DNA of 55,030 nucleotides from Clostridia bacterium (GTDB lineage: Bacteria > Bacillota > Clostridia > RGIG6154). The stretch spans positions 1-55,030 of the forward strand of contig JAGAJK010000076.1 in NCBI GenBank assembly GCA_017626145.1, written 5' to 3'. Position 1 is the stretch's first letter; every line of letters starts with the position of its first letter. The notes beneath the pieces are model-generated. The model did not search any database and was not told the origin of the DNA. It saw only the letters and a program-made list of their open reading frames with translations. A program made the translations under genes and the position numbers. Positions 15,331-23,200 of this stretch are shown here, piece by piece.

Positions 15331-15549
15331 TTATTTGAAGACATCTTTTATCAGGTAACAGGCTTGTTCGTAATCTTTTTTACAGACATAAATTTTATAT
15401 TCCGGTTGAGCAGTACATAACCCTTTAACGAAATTTATGCTGTAGTCAATGTTGTTTGCCGACAGAATATCTCTTATTTTTGCTTGAGCAGTCATATCGT
15501 ATGTAATTACCAACTGTTTTCTGTTAAATATAGTTATCACTTTTCTCAT
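15331..15549 (-). CDS. small DUF2007-like putative signal-transducing protein
   Basis: This 72-residue protein has the short alpha/beta pattern of DUF2007: a first strand (VITIFNRKQLVITYD), a helix (A-Q-A-K-I-R-D-I-L-S-A-N-N-I-D-Y) and a last strand plus helix (YKIYVCKKDYEQACYLI). These proteins look like small ligand-binding domains related to PII, but their function is unknown. The frame is open further upstream, but the best promoter (15626-15654) overlaps that part, so the ATG at 15549 with AAGGAG close by is the start. It reads toward the structured leader and repA and may be the first gene of that transcript. Confidence 0.6.
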   Translation of the reverse strand: MRKVITIFNRKQLVITYDMTAQAKIRDILSANNIDYSINFVKGLCTAQPEYKIYVCKKDYEQACYLIKDVFK

Positions 15550-15625
15550 TTTCTCCTTCAGCATAACAAGTATGAAATACCCGGTAGTTCTGTGCCGCCT
15601 TTTTAAACTAAACATCTTTGTGCTC

Positions 15626-15654
15626 ATTTTATCATAAACATAAATTTTTTGCAA
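15626..15654 (-). promoter_or_regulatory. promoter of the DUF2007-like gene
   Basis: TTGCAA (15649-15654) and TAAAAT (15626-15631) lie 17 bases apart on the minus strand, about 70 bases before the chosen ATG. Confidence 0.5.
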
Positions 15655-15799
15655 ATATTGTTAATAAGCTAAAAAACGAAGATAAATTAAAAGTGATCTG
15701 AAAAAACACATATATTATATGTAAGTTTTGTTATTTTAAGAATATCTTGAGAATTTTTGGAAAAATAAAATGTTAAGAAAATTTTAAGCGTCTGATTCT

Positions 15800-15831
15800 G
15801 CGAAAAGTTTCCATATTATGGGAATTTTCGC
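15800..15831. other. imperfect inverted repeat in the 15550-16051 intergenic stretch
   Basis: GCGAAAAGTTTCCATA and TATGGGAATTTTCGC pair with one mismatch and one extra base. It lies between the divergent DUF2007-like and G5/3D genes, about 105 bases upstream of the latter's -35 box, and may be a regulator site. Apart from this and the two promoters, I see nothing else in the roughly 500 gene-free bases. Confidence 0.4.
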
Positions 15832-15936
15832 CATTTAATGCGGTTTTAAGGGTAATTATTTTATTAAAACTAACGTATATTTCTTTATTTTCCACCGTAT
15901 AATAATAGCGTAAAACCTGAAAAAATTAAAAAATAT

Positions 15937-15965
15937 TTGACAAATTGTTAAAAAAGTGTTACAAT
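15937..15965 (+). promoter_or_regulatory. sigma-A promoter of the G5/3D-domain gene
   Basis: A perfect TTGACA (15937-15942) and TACAAT (15960-15965) have a 17-base spacer. The leader of about 80 bases contains a TCAGGA/TCCTGA hairpin enclosed by GCGGCG pairing with CGCTGC, ending near the GGAGG site. Confidence 0.8.
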
Positions 15966-16051
15966 GTTCAGGACTTGTGAAAAAAAGCGGCGTGTAAAAT
16001 TATGTATATTCAGGATTTTTATCCTGACGCTGCAAATAATCGGAGGTTAAA

Positions 16052-17128
16052 ATGAATACAAATAAAACAGGCATACGTAGATTAATTGCCCTTGCTTTGT
16101 CTGTTGCAATAATCGCAACAACAATACTGGCTATTACTGCTTTTGCTGCAGAAGCCAAAAAAACAGTTAATCTGATTGACGGCGAGAAAACAGCTTTTAT
16201 TACTACTGATGCCGAAACAGTTGGTGCTTTTCTCGAAGAACAGAAAATTGTTCTTGGTGAAAACGACACAGTATCCCCTTCTTCAGACACATCTGTGTCA
16301 GACGGAATGGATATTACTTTAAACCGTAACAGAGAAGTTATTGTTATCTGTGACGGCAAGGAAACAAAGCTTGCTATAAACGAAGCTGTTACAAAAGAAT
16401 TATTGACATCAAAAGGCTTTACTCTTTCTTCTGAGGATTACATCAAGAAGTACACTCTGGAAGGAATTTTGTACGCTGAGATTATTCGTGTAAGCTATGA
16501 AACAGTTACCGAAAATGTCGAAGTAGAAAGTACAACGATTACAATTTATAACGACGAAATGTACCAGGACCAGATTAATGTTAAAAAGGAAGGTCAGGAT
16601 GGCATTACCGAGTTAACTTACAAGGTTCGTTACGAAAACGGTACTGAGGTTTCAAAGGTTCAGCTTTCTGAAAAAGTAGTAAAAATCGCAGTTGACAGTG
16701 TTAAGGAAGTCGGCACAAAGGCGCGTGACCCTCATAACAAAAAGGTTCAGTCTGCTGTTATAGATGAAACAAGCGGTGTAATTTATACATCAGGTGGAGA
16801 AGAATTACATTATTCAAAGATTATTAATGTAACTGCTACTGCATATTCACCTGCAAGCTGCGGTAAGTCGCCATCGCATCCGGCTTATGGTATTACAGCA
16901 ACCGGTATGAGAGCAACCTACGGTGTTATAGCTGTTGACCCAAGAATTATTCCGTTAGGTTCTAAGGTTTATATTACCGCTCCCGACGGTTCCTGGACAT
17001 ACGGTGCTGCAGTTGCAGCCGACACCGGTGGTGCAATAAAAGGAAATATAATTGACCTTTGTTATGATACAAATGCAGAATGCTTCCAGTTTGGAAGAAG
17101 ATATGCTAAGGTTTATATTCTTTCATAA
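16052..17128 (+). CDS. secreted YabE-like protein with DUF348, G5 and 3D domains
   Basis: The protein has 358 residues. A signal peptide or membrane anchor covers residues 10-32. One or two DUF348 ubiquitin-like modules lie at about 38-130 and a G5 domain at about 148-225 (VSYETVTENVEVE, then V-S-K-V-Q-L-S). The C-terminal 3D domain (about 262-356) contains TATAYSPASCGK, GVIAVDPRIIPLGSKVYI and A-A-D-T-G-G-A-I-K-G-N-I-I-D, with the conserved Asp residues near 301, 324 and 335. This is the YabE/RpfB-like architecture; 3D domains resemble the lytic transglycosylase MltA core. It probably cleaves or remodels peptidoglycan outside the membrane. The promoter and ribosome site are strong. It is read alone and ends before a terminator. 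Confidence 0.9.
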   Translation: MNTNKTGIRRLIALALSVAIIATTILAITAFAAEAKKTVNLIDGEKTAFITTDAETVGAFLEEQKIVLGENDTVSPSSDTSVSDGMDITLNRNREVIVICDGKETKLAINEAVTKELLTSKGFTLSSEDYIKKYTLEGILYAEIIRVSYETVTENVEVESTTITIYNDEMYQDQINVKKEGQDGITELTYKVRYENGTEVSKVQLSEKVVKIAVDSVKEVGTKARDPHNKKVQSAVIDETSGVIYTSGGEELHYSKIINVTATAYSPASCGKSPSHPAYGITATGMRATYGVIAVDPRIIPLGSKVYITAPDGSWTYGAAVAADTGGAIKGNIIDLCYDTNAECFQFGRRYAKVYILS

Positions 17129-17134
17129 AATTAT

Positions 17135-17444
17135 AAAAGCTTTTGGAGTAAATGCCACAGCCAGGTAAGACAGTTTTGGTTTTGAAGCCATATTTTTAAT
17201 TTATACTACATCAAAAAAGCCCGTAATACGTCAGTATTACGAGCTTTTTGTTCTTTGTCTGAATATAAAAATCTGATATTCAAAACTGCTTTGCATACTG
17301 AAATCGAATTTTTTTATGAAGTTCAAGGCAAAAAATGGACATAATCCTGACGGATATGGATATCTTTTAACGCAGAAATTCAACAAAAGGTGATTTTCAG
17401 GACAATACTTCCTTATCTGGCTGTGGCGAAATTCGAAAGCTTTT
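17135..17444. repeat. fold-back repeat element, long copy
   Basis: The ends are imperfect inverted repeats of about 33 bases: AAAAGCTTTTGG at the left, GCCACAGCCAG (17154-17164), and its exact complement CTGGCTGTGGC (17417-17427). The inner right part (17331-17416) shares a conserved core with the element at 20828-20938. Shared blocks are ATAATCCTGACGGATATG, AACGCAGAAATTC and AGGACAATACTTCC. It fills most of the 384 bases between two genes and also contains a terminator. It could be a MITE-like element or a structured RNA. Confidence 0.6.
17214..17250 (+). terminator. terminator of the G5/3D-domain gene
   Basis: AAAGCCCGTAATAC, loop GTCA and GTATTACGAGCTTT form a long stem with one mismatch, followed by T residues. 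The A-rich left flank makes it potentially bidirectional. Confidence 0.75.
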
Positions 17445-17453
17445 CATTTTTAT

Positions 17454-17482
17454 TTGCACTTTTTGCATTAATATGATAAAAT
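17454..17482 (+). promoter_or_regulatory. promoter of the pseudouridine synthase gene
   Basis: TTGCAC (17454-17459) and TAAAAT (17477-17482) lie 17 bases apart, about 30 bases before the ATG. Confidence 0.5.
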
Positions 17483-17512
17483 TATAATACCAACTGCTTA
17501 CAGGGGATTAAA

Positions 17513-18448
17513 ATGATAGAAATAACGATTAATAAAAACGATGCAGGACAACGGGCGGATAAATTTATTCTTAAGACCTTTAAGAATATGCCCAAAAGCT
17601 ATCTGTACAAATGCCTGCGAAAAAAGGATATAAAACTGAATAAGAAAAAGCTTGACGGTGACACCTTTTTAAGTGAGGGTGATGTACTTACTTTATATAT
17701 TAAAGATGAATTTGTTTGCAGTGAACGAACAAACGATATTCAATCTGATATTGTTTTTTCAGAATTCGTTATATACGAAGACGAAAACATAATTTTAGCT
17801 GACAAGCCGGTTGGAATAAGTATCCACGGAGACGATTCCGAAAAAGGCGGATTTGTTTCTGCACTTAAATATTATTTAATGAAAAATAAAGAATTTGACT
17901 CTGAAAAAGAAAACTCCTTCTCCCCTGCTTTTTGTAACAGAATAGATAAAAACACAGGTGGAATTGTAATCGCCGCTAAAAACGCTTCCGCACTTCGTGA
18001 AATGAACGAAATTATACGAAATCGCGAAATTGACAAGCGGTATTTACTTATGGTGCAAGGCTGTCCCGATTTCAAGAATTCATTATTCAAAGCTTACCTT
18101 AAAAAAGATGAAAAAAACAAAAAAGCTATTATTTCGAAAACCGCAAAAGATGGGTTTAAAGAAATAGAAACTGAATTTACTGTTATTAAAAAAAGTTCAG
18201 ATTCGGCATTAATCGAAGCAACACTTCTTACGGGAAGATTTCATCAGATAAGGGCACATATGTCATACCTTGGTTTCCCTTTGATGGGAGATACAAAATA
18301 CGGCGGAAAGAAAAACGCCAGCTTTAAGTATCAGGCTTTATACTCATATAAGCTTAAATTTAATATTAAAAGAAATTCCATTCTTTCTTATCTTGACGGT
18401 AAAGAATTTAAATTGAAAAATATATGGTTTGAAAAATATTTCAACTAA
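17513..18448 (+). CDS. RluA-family RNA pseudouridine synthase
   Basis: This 311-residue protein has an N-terminal S4-type RNA-binding domain (about 1-65, G-Q-R-A-D-K-F-I, then the K-K-D-I-K-L-N turn). A pseudouridine synthase core follows with the catalytic motif RIDKNTGGIVIAAK near residue 143 (Asp145 in R-I-D) and the later L-L-T-G-R-F-H-Q-I-R-A-H-M block. It isomerises specific uridines in rRNA or tRNA to pseudouridine. The exact target (RluC, RluD or another type) cannot be told from sequence. It is a single-gene unit with its own promoter and ends at a shared terminator that faces the TPR protein gene. Confidence 0.9.
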   Translation: MIEITINKNDAGQRADKFILKTFKNMPKSYLYKCLRKKDIKLNKKKLDGDTFLSEGDVLTLYIKDEFVCSERTNDIQSDIVFSEFVIYEDENIILADKPVGISIHGDDSEKGGFVSALKYYLMKNKEFDSEKENSFSPAFCNRIDKNTGGIVIAAKNASALREMNEIIRNREIDKRYLLMVQGCPDFKNSLFKAYLKKDEKNKKAIISKTAKDGFKEIETEFTVIKKSSDSALIEATLLTGRFHQIRAHMSYLGFPLMGDTKYGGKKNASFKYQALYSYKLKFNIKRNSILSYLDGKEFKLKNIWFEKYFN

Positions 18449-18455
18449 AAATATC

Positions 18456-18498
18456 AAAGCTGCATCAAAACGAAATTCGTTTTGATGCAGCTTTTTTT
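18456..18498. terminator. bidirectional terminator between convergent genes
   Basis: AAAGCTGCATCAAAACGAA and its exact complement form a 19-pair stem with T tracts on both sides. It serves the plus-strand pseudouridine synthase and the minus-strand TPR gene. It is similar in sequence to the hairpin at 51907-51947. Confidence 0.85.
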
Positions 18499-18501
18499 GG
18501 A

Positions 18502-19227
18502 TCATAATGAATTATACAGCTTTTCAACATCATCTTTTTTTGTCATAGTAAGTGCAGTAAAATTGCATCTCAGACATTTTCCCAGCATTTCTTTTGCTTC
18601 TGCTGTTTTGCCGAGAGCAATCAATACCACAGAGTAGTTACTGTATGCATCAGGAAAGGTTGGTTTCTTTTCCATAAGCACTTTATAGATTTTTTCACTT
18701 TCTTCATAATTTCCGTTCATATAGTATGCATAACCTAAATTATCAAGAACGGTAGCGTCATCCGGAGCAAACTCATACCCCTGCAATGAAAGCTCAAGTG
18801 CTTTTTCTTTATTCTGCACTAATATATAAAAGAACGCAAGATTGCCGTATATCAGGGTTGTTTTATATCTTGAAAAAAGCTCTTCGGTAACAGCTATCGC
18901 TTTTTCTAAATCATTATTCTGCCACAACGCTACTGCATAGTTGGTATAAATATTAATTTCAGAGGCATTTATTTTTCTTTGCAGAGAACCTTTGTTCTTG
19001 ACATTCATTTTACCTTCAAGCTTCTTCTTATTCTCTTCAAAAAAAGGAAGAATTTCTTCATCAAAGAGCTTAAGTGCTTTCTCGGGTCTGTAGCTTCTTA
19101 TTAAATGATAAGCATACAGTACAAGTCCTTCTTCATTGGGATTTTTCAGCATTTTTTCAAAATGCTTTTCTGCTTTTTCGTTTTTCCCCTTTGAAAGAGC
19201 CTTTTTTGCTTTTACTAATTCAAACAT
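18502..19227 (-). CDS. tetratricopeptide repeat protein
   Basis: This 241-residue, all-helical cytoplasmic protein has at least three TPR units in the C-terminal half. They follow the W/L-G-Y-A-x-x-P pattern, for example NLAFFYILVQNKEKALELSL, then D-N-L-G-Y-A-Y-Y-M-N-G-N-Y-E-E-S-E, then N-Y-S-V-V-L-I-A-L-G-K-T-A-E-A. The N-terminal part is a Lys-rich helical pair. TPR proteins act as scaffolds, and no enzymatic motif is present. It starts 2 bases after the glycosyltransferase stop on the same strand, so the two are cotranscribed. A role linked to lipid or envelope synthesis is possible but unproven. Confidence 0.85.
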   Translation of the reverse strand: MFELVKAKKALSKGKNEKAEKHFEKMLKNPNEEGLVLYAYHLIRSYRPEKALKLFDEEILPFFEENKKKLEGKMNVKNKGSLQRKINASEINIYTNYAVALWQNNDLEKAIAVTEELFSRYKTTLIYGNLAFFYILVQNKEKALELSLQGYEFAPDDATVLDNLGYAYYMNGNYEESEKIYKVLMEKKPTFPDAYSNYSVVLIALGKTAEAKEMLGKCLRCNFTALTMTKKDDVEKLYNSL

Positions 19228-19229
19228 TT

Positions 19230-20345
19230 TTATTTCTCCGTCAGTTCGTTTATTATGAATTCACATAAATCCTTTGTTGCATTGGGTTTACTGAAATATT
19301 TTACGGTATTTACTGCATTTTCAAGACGCCATTCATTACTGAAAAGCTCGTAAACAGCTTCGTCAAGCGGATATGTAGAACTTATCGCCTGAGCCGCTCC
19401 GTTATTAAGCAAAAATTCCATATTTCTGTCCTCCTGCCCCGGAATAGGGTTCATCAGAATAATAGGCAGTTCCTTGGCGAGTGCTTCGGACACGGTAAGT
19501 CCTCCCGGTTTAGTTACGATACATTCGGAAGCAGACATCATAATATCTACCTTATCCGTAAAACCATAGACATATTTTTTCTTTTGTGTTACAAGGTTTT
19601 CAACACGCTTTTTAAGTCTTTTATTATTTCCGCAGACTACAATAAGCTGAAAATCCGCATCAAGGGAATCAAGCTGACGGATATTCTTAATCACATTTCC
19701 GTATCCCATAGAGCCACTCATAACGAGTAGTGTTTTTTTATCGTCAATGCCGAGCATACGACGTGCTTCCTTCTTATCAAGCTTCTGGGAAAATTTAAAA
19801 TCCACAGGAATTCCGAAGGGCTTTATCTGCTCTGCAAAAATGCCTTTCTTTTCAAGACGCAGATTTAAAAGCTCTGAGGCTGTTATATAATAGTCAAAGC
19901 TTGTGTCCTCCCAATACGGGTGAAGAGTAAAATCAGTAACTATTCCTACCGTTAAAACATCGTCTCCCACACACATAGGTCTGACCGAATCTACAAGCTG
20001 TGCCGCCATTACGTGTGAACAGACAATGGCATCAGGCTTATAATCTTTTATAAGCTTGACAAATTTACGCCTTATTATTGTGTTCATTGTTTTTATTGCA
20101 TATATTCTTTTGTTTGTAGCATCCTTATTCTCACATTTGGTATAAACCTTTCCGTATACACCCGGAGCATACTTTGTAGACATAAGATATCCTTTGGAAA
20201 GTCCGGTATTTAAAATAGGAGCTATATATTCATAAGTATCAACAACCATCGCTTCATGACCGATTTGGTTTATATAATTTGCTATTGCTTTACTTGTGGT
20301 TAAATGACCGCCACCAGTTGCTACCGATAAAACAAGTACTTTCAT
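19230..20345 (-). CDS. MGDG-synthase/UgtP-like glycosyltransferase
   Basis: This 371-residue GT-B enzyme starts with the MGDG-synthase N-terminal motif VLVLSVATGGGHLTTSKAIA. It has a C-terminal GT28-type donor site (V-Y-G-F-T-D-K-V-D-I-M-M-S-A-S, then TKPGGLTVSEALAKELPII and P-G-Q-E). This family adds glucose or galactose from UDP-sugar to diacylglycerol at the inner membrane face, making glycolipids or lipoteichoic acid anchors. The ATG at 20345 has AAAGGA about 10 bases upstream and starts exactly at the conserved motif. An upstream in-frame ATG at 20417 would add 24 unconserved residues and was rejected. It is followed by the TPR protein gene. Confidence 0.88.
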   Translation of the reverse strand: MKVLVLSVATGGGHLTTSKAIANYINQIGHEAMVVDTYEYIAPILNTGLSKGYLMSTKYAPGVYGKVYTKCENKDATNKRIYAIKTMNTIIRRKFVKLIKDYKPDAIVCSHVMAAQLVDSVRPMCVGDDVLTVGIVTDFTLHPYWEDTSFDYYITASELLNLRLEKKGIFAEQIKPFGIPVDFKFSQKLDKKEARRMLGIDDKKTLLVMSGSMGYGNVIKNIRQLDSLDADFQLIVVCGNNKRLKKRVENLVTQKKKYVYGFTDKVDIMMSASECIVTKPGGLTVSEALAKELPIILMNPIPGQEDRNMEFLLNNGAAQAISSTYPLDEAVYELFSNEWRLENAVNTVKYFSKPNATKDLCEFIINELTEK

Positions 20346-20466
20346 TTGTATAATTTCCTTTCGCAGATTATTAGCCTCACTACTTAATATGATAACTCTA
20401 ATTTTCAAAAATGTCAATCAAAGCTTTGTAACATTTATCCAAATTAAACATATTATATCAGTGTAA

Positions 20467-20533
20467 GAAGGATTCAAACTCCTTCGTCCTGCGCCTATAT
20501 GCCCACGATAAGCGTAAAAATAACAAAGTGGGC
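20467..20533 (+). other. two hairpins in the leader of the small membrane protein genes
   Basis: GAAGGA pairs with TCCTTC (20467-20485), and GCCCAC pairs with GTGGGC (20501-20506 with 20528-20533). They precede the ribosome site of the 34-residue gene. Otherwise the 200 bases back to the divergent glycosyltransferase show no clear promoter. Confidence 0.35.
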
Positions 20534-20547
20534 AGAAAGGCTATATT

Positions 20548-20652
20548 ATGAGTTTCTTTGATTGCTTTGACCAGGACACAATCTTATGGTTCATTATTTT
20601 ATTCCTTCTTTTATTCTGGTGCAACAATGACAAGAAAAATGAGTGCTGCTGA
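20548..20652 (+). CDS. 34-residue membrane microprotein ending in Cys-Cys
   Basis: An ATG frame encodes 34 residues: a short acidic N-terminus, one membrane helix (TILWFIILFLLLFWCNN) and a charged tail that ends in E-C-C. An AGAAAGG ribosome site lies at normal distance. It has no recognisable family. A second gene with a similar plan follows 16 bases later, so the two are probably an operon and related in function. Small Cys-rich membrane peptides of this kind in spore formers are often made during sporulation. That is inference from the organism type, not from a promoter seen here. Confidence 0.6.
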   Translation: MSFFDCFDQDTILWFIILFLLLFWCNNDKKNECC

Positions 20653-20668
20653 CAGGAGGTAATTCAAA

Positions 20669-20809
20669 ATGGGAAACAATTGCTACAACAATAACGACTG
20701 CGGCTGTGACAACAACTTCTGGGTATGGATTATCGTTATTATCATCGTAATCTGGATTTTCGGAAGTAACAATAACGGTAACAGCATCTTCGGAAACGGG
20801 TGCTGCTGA
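20669..20809 (+). CDS. 46-residue Asn/Cys-rich membrane microprotein ending in Cys-Cys
   Basis: An ATG frame behind an AGGAGG site encodes 46 residues. The N-terminus is Asn- and Cys-rich (N-N-C-Y-N-N-N-D-C-G-C-D). One membrane helix follows (FWVWIIVIIIVIWIF). The tail is Asn/Gly-rich and ends G-C-C. The plan resembles small YjcZ-like sporulation proteins of Firmicutes but is not a clear match. The shared Cys-Cys end with the preceding 34-residue protein suggests disulphide or metal linkage, or a lipidation-like anchor. It is followed 18 bases later by the fold-back repeat. Confidence 0.65.
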   Translation: MGNNCYNNNDCGCDNNFWVWIIVIIIVIWIFGSNNNGNSIFGNGCC

Positions 20810-20827
20810 CAATCTCCTCTCCTGATT

Positions 20828-20938
20828 AGGTCGATGGCGAAAATGGCTCATAATCCTGACGGATATGAGCCATTTTTAACGCAGAAATTCGTAAAAAAGA
20901 TGATTTTTAGGACAATACTTCCTTATCACCATCGACCT
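20828..20938. repeat. fold-back repeat element, short copy
   Basis: The outer arms AGGTCGATGG (20828-20837) and CCATCGACCT (20929-20938) are exact complements. Inside is a 12-pair hairpin (AAATGGCTCATA with TATGAGCCATTT, 20841-20875) with loop ATCCTGACGGA. The loop, the AACGCAGAAATTC block and the GGACAATACTTCCTTATC block are shared with the copy ending at 17444. The arm sequences differ between copies but stay complementary, which favours a conserved folded RNA or DNA. Confidence 0.65.
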
Positions 20939-20957
20939 TTTTCAGGAGGGATTTTTA

Positions 20958-20986
20958 TTGACATTAAGAGGTAAATATTATATACT
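20958..20986 (+). promoter_or_regulatory. promoter of the stalk-domain protein gene
   Basis: TTGACA (20958-20963) and TATACT (20981-20986) have a 17-base spacer. They lie just downstream of the fold-back repeat and 24 bases before the ATG. Confidence 0.75.
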
Positions 20987-21009
20987 TAAGTTACGAAAGG
21001 ATGGTTACT

Positions 21010-22071
21010 ATGAAAAAATTTATTTCTCTTTTAATTTTATTATCCGTTTTAGTCAGCGTGTTTTCTGCTTCGGCTCAGAATGTAACCGTTACAGAAAACT
21101 CCGGAATTTATTTTTCTTTTGACGGAAATGATACAATCTGCTTTGACGAAGTTACAAATCAGTACCTTTATCCCATTTCTTACCGTGACAGAACCTACGT
21201 TCCTTTAAGATTTTTGTGTGATTTTACGGGAATAGCGGTTGAGTGGATTGAAGAAACCAAAACTGTTGCTTTATCAGATGGTGGCAAGAAGGCTTCAAAC
21301 TACACCAAACCCGAAGGAAATGGCAAAGTAACCGAAATTGAAGTTAACATTGACCAAGAGGTTAACTTCACCTGGAATGGCGAACGTTTTGACATTATTG
21401 ACCCTGCAAATAATTTACCGGTTTACGCAATTATGTACAATGACAGAACCTTTATTCCTGCAAGATTTATCGCTCAGAAAGCAGGCTTTGAAGTAGGCTG
21501 GGAAGAGGAATCACAGAAAATTACAATCACTTCACCAAAAATGCCACAGCAGGAAACAAATGTCCCTGCTATTAATGAGCCCTGCGAAACACAACCATAT
21601 AACGTAATGGTTGAATTCAGCGTTGATACTCTTGAATGGATTGAAAACACTTTAGGTCTTGACCCTGATGAAATTTTTAACAAAAACTTCTTTACATATT
21701 ATGAAAAGATGCAAAACGGCGAAAAAGTTCCCGACAGCTTTTATAAGCTTATTATAAGTCTTAACATTTCAATGGACTATTCGGAACATTTTCTGCGTGC
21801 GGCGGTTGAAAACAGTAATGGCTACACAAATGCTTTCGGTAAAATCATCGTACTTCATTCAAACCCCGGCGAAGAGGTATCGGACAGTATGGCAAATGTC
21901 ACAAGCCACTACTCCGAAATTGATAAAATGGCAGGCTACGAGGATGTATTCAAGGTTACTGCTATGAGTGAAGGTTCATTCGCAGAGCCTTATTTTACAG
22001 ACGGACGAGGCGGAATTATGCTTTATGAATCGTCAGTTATTAATTACTGTAATGAAAATATTATAAAATAA
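21010..22071 (+). CDS. secreted stalk-domain (copper amine oxidase N-like) protein
   Basis: This 353-residue exported protein has a signal peptide (residues 1-22, cleavage near S-A-S-A). A copper-amine-oxidase-N-type stalk domain is present as two half repeats. The first reads Y-R-D-R-T-Y-V-P-L-R-F-L, then A-V-E-W-I-E-E-T-K-T-V. The second reads Y-N-D-R-T-F-I-P-A-R-F-I, then V-G-W-E-E-E-S-Q-K-I-T. The C-terminal 180 residues are of unknown function. Such domains bind the cell wall or protein partners and do not carry oxidase activity. The ATG at 21010 is used because AAAGGA lies 8 bases upstream; an ATG 9 bases earlier overlaps that site. Confidence 0.85.
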   Translation: MKKFISLLILLSVLVSVFSASAQNVTVTENSGIYFSFDGNDTICFDEVTNQYLYPISYRDRTYVPLRFLCDFTGIAVEWIEETKTVALSDGGKKASNYTKPEGNGKVTEIEVNIDQEVNFTWNGERFDIIDPANNLPVYAIMYNDRTFIPARFIAQKAGFEVGWEEESQKITITSPKMPQQETNVPAINEPCETQPYNVMVEFSVDTLEWIENTLGLDPDEIFNKNFFTYYEKMQNGEKVPDSFYKLIISLNISMDYSEHFLRAAVENSNGYTNAFGKIIVLHSNPGEEVSDSMANVTSHYSEIDKMAGYEDVFKVTAMSEGSFAEPYFTDGRGGIMLYESSVINYCNENIIK

Positions 22072-22075
22072 TTAA

Positions 22076-22118
22076 ATACCGCGGGAAACGTCAAAAATGT
22101 TTTCTGCGGTATCTTTTT
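22076..22118 (+). terminator. terminator of the stalk-domain gene
   Basis: ATACCGC pairs with GCGGTAT around an inner GGAAAC/GTTTTC stem, followed by a T-rich tract. Confidence 0.75.
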
Positions 22119-22136
22119 AATACCAATTTCTTTCTC

Positions 22137-22166
22137 TTGACAAGGAATAGTATTCTTTGATATAAT
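22137..22166 (+). promoter_or_regulatory. promoter of the holB-ricT unit
   Basis: TTGACA (22137-22142) and TATAAT (22161-22166), both perfect hexamers, are separated by 18 bases. Confidence 0.8.
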
Positions 22167-22192
22167 AATTTAGTTAGAAAGGTTGGAGCGAT

Positions 22193-23200
22193 TTGAATTT
22201 CAGTTCGGTAAGGTGGCAGGAGGAAACTGTCGCAAATTTAAAAAAGAATATTTCCGAAAACACGTTTTCCCACGCAGTTTTATTCTGCGGTGAAACGGCA
22301 AGCTGTATTAATCTCGCTCACGCCTGCGCAGACGGACTTTTATGCGAGGCAAGCAGCGGCGAAGCCTGTGGTCTTTGCCCTTCCTGTGCAAAAACAAAAA
22401 TCGGAAGTCATCCGGATAAAATTGTAATACGTACGGACAAGGCTTCTTTAGGTATTGATTCTGTTCGTGACTGCATTAACGAAATGTATATTCGTCCTTA
22501 CAGCGATACCAAAAAGATTTTTATTTTCGAAGAAGGCTCAAAGCTTACAAAGGCGGCACAGAATGCACTTCTGAAAATTCTTGAAAATCCACCTGATTAC
22601 GGCGTTATTATTATAGCCGTTCAGAAGGAAGAGGATTTACTGCCGACGGTTATTTCAAGACTTAAACGGTATAATCTGAGAATTCCGACTGCAGTTGAGG
22701 TAGGACGGTTTTTAGCTGAAAAGTATCCCGAAAAAAGAGAAATAGCTATGTTCTGCGGCAAATTCTGTGAAGGCAGACCATTTGACGCTGAGGAGCTTTT
22801 AAACCGTGACGGTGATTTTGATTTCAGAAAAAGGCTTGTCATTTTCTTTAACAAGCTTGCAGGAAAAGAAAAATCCGCAGTTTTTGATTTTGCCAACTAT
22901 ATAGTTGAGCGTAAAAATGAATTCGATACTTTTGTTATGTATATGCAGACAATTCTGCATGACCTTATTCTTATTAAACAGGGAATTAAAAATGATTCGA
23001 TAATCAACAGTGATATGATTCCTGCACTTTCAAAGCTGTCGGAATATCTTACTTCACAAATGATAAGTAAAACAACAGAAAATTTAACCGAAGCTAAACG
23101 ACGTATTCAGCAGAATGCTTCCTTTATGCTTACCATAAACAATTTTCTTTTAAATACCCGGGAGGTTCTTCATGATAGAAATAGTAGGAGTACGATTTAA
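22193..23200 (+). CDS. holB: DNA polymerase III delta-prime subunit
   Basis: This 335-residue clamp-loader protein shows the AAA+ delta-prime pattern. It has the Cys cluster (G-L-C-P-S-C-A-K-T) of the zinc module near residues 59-65, then HPDKIVIRTDKASLGIDSVR, FIFEEGSKLTKAAQNALLK and I-L-E-N-P-P. Walker A is degenerate (C-G-E-T-A-S), as usual for delta-prime. It helps load the sliding clamp onto DNA. The start is a TTG with GGAG upstream. Its 3' end overlaps ricT by 29 bases, an arrangement common in Firmicutes, where holB precedes the PSP1 gene. Confidence 0.9.
   Translation: MNFSSVRWQEETVANLKKNISENTFSHAVLFCGETASCINLAHACADGLLCEASSGEACGLCPSCAKTKIGSHPDKIVIRTDKASLGIDSVRDCINEMYIRPYSDTKKIFIFEEGSKLTKAAQNALLKILENPPDYGVIIIAVQKEEDLLPTVISRLKRYNLRIPTAVEVGRFLAEKYPEKREIAMFCGKFCEGRPFDAEELLNRDGDFDFRKRLVIFFNKLAGKEKSAVFDFANYIVERKNEFDTFVMYMQTILHDLILIKQGIKNDSIINSDMIPALSKLSEYLTSQMISKTTENLTEAKRRIQQNASFMLTINNFLLNTREVLHDRNSRSTI

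Noticed and set aside
15053-16051. tRNA gene or attachment site as an integration boundary
   Set aside because: No cloverleaf or T-arm GGTTCGA motif was found, and no matching direct repeat was seen at 2640-3000 on the other side of the putative element.
20440-20470. Sporulation sigma-E/K promoter before the microprotein genes
   Set aside because: A CATATTAT element is present but no convincing -35 box lies at the required distance in this AT-rich stretch.
20594-20851. Minus-strand reading frame of 85 codons
   Set aside because: It mirrors the two plus-strand microprotein genes, which have ribosome sites and typical membrane-protein composition, and it has no promoter or family likeness.
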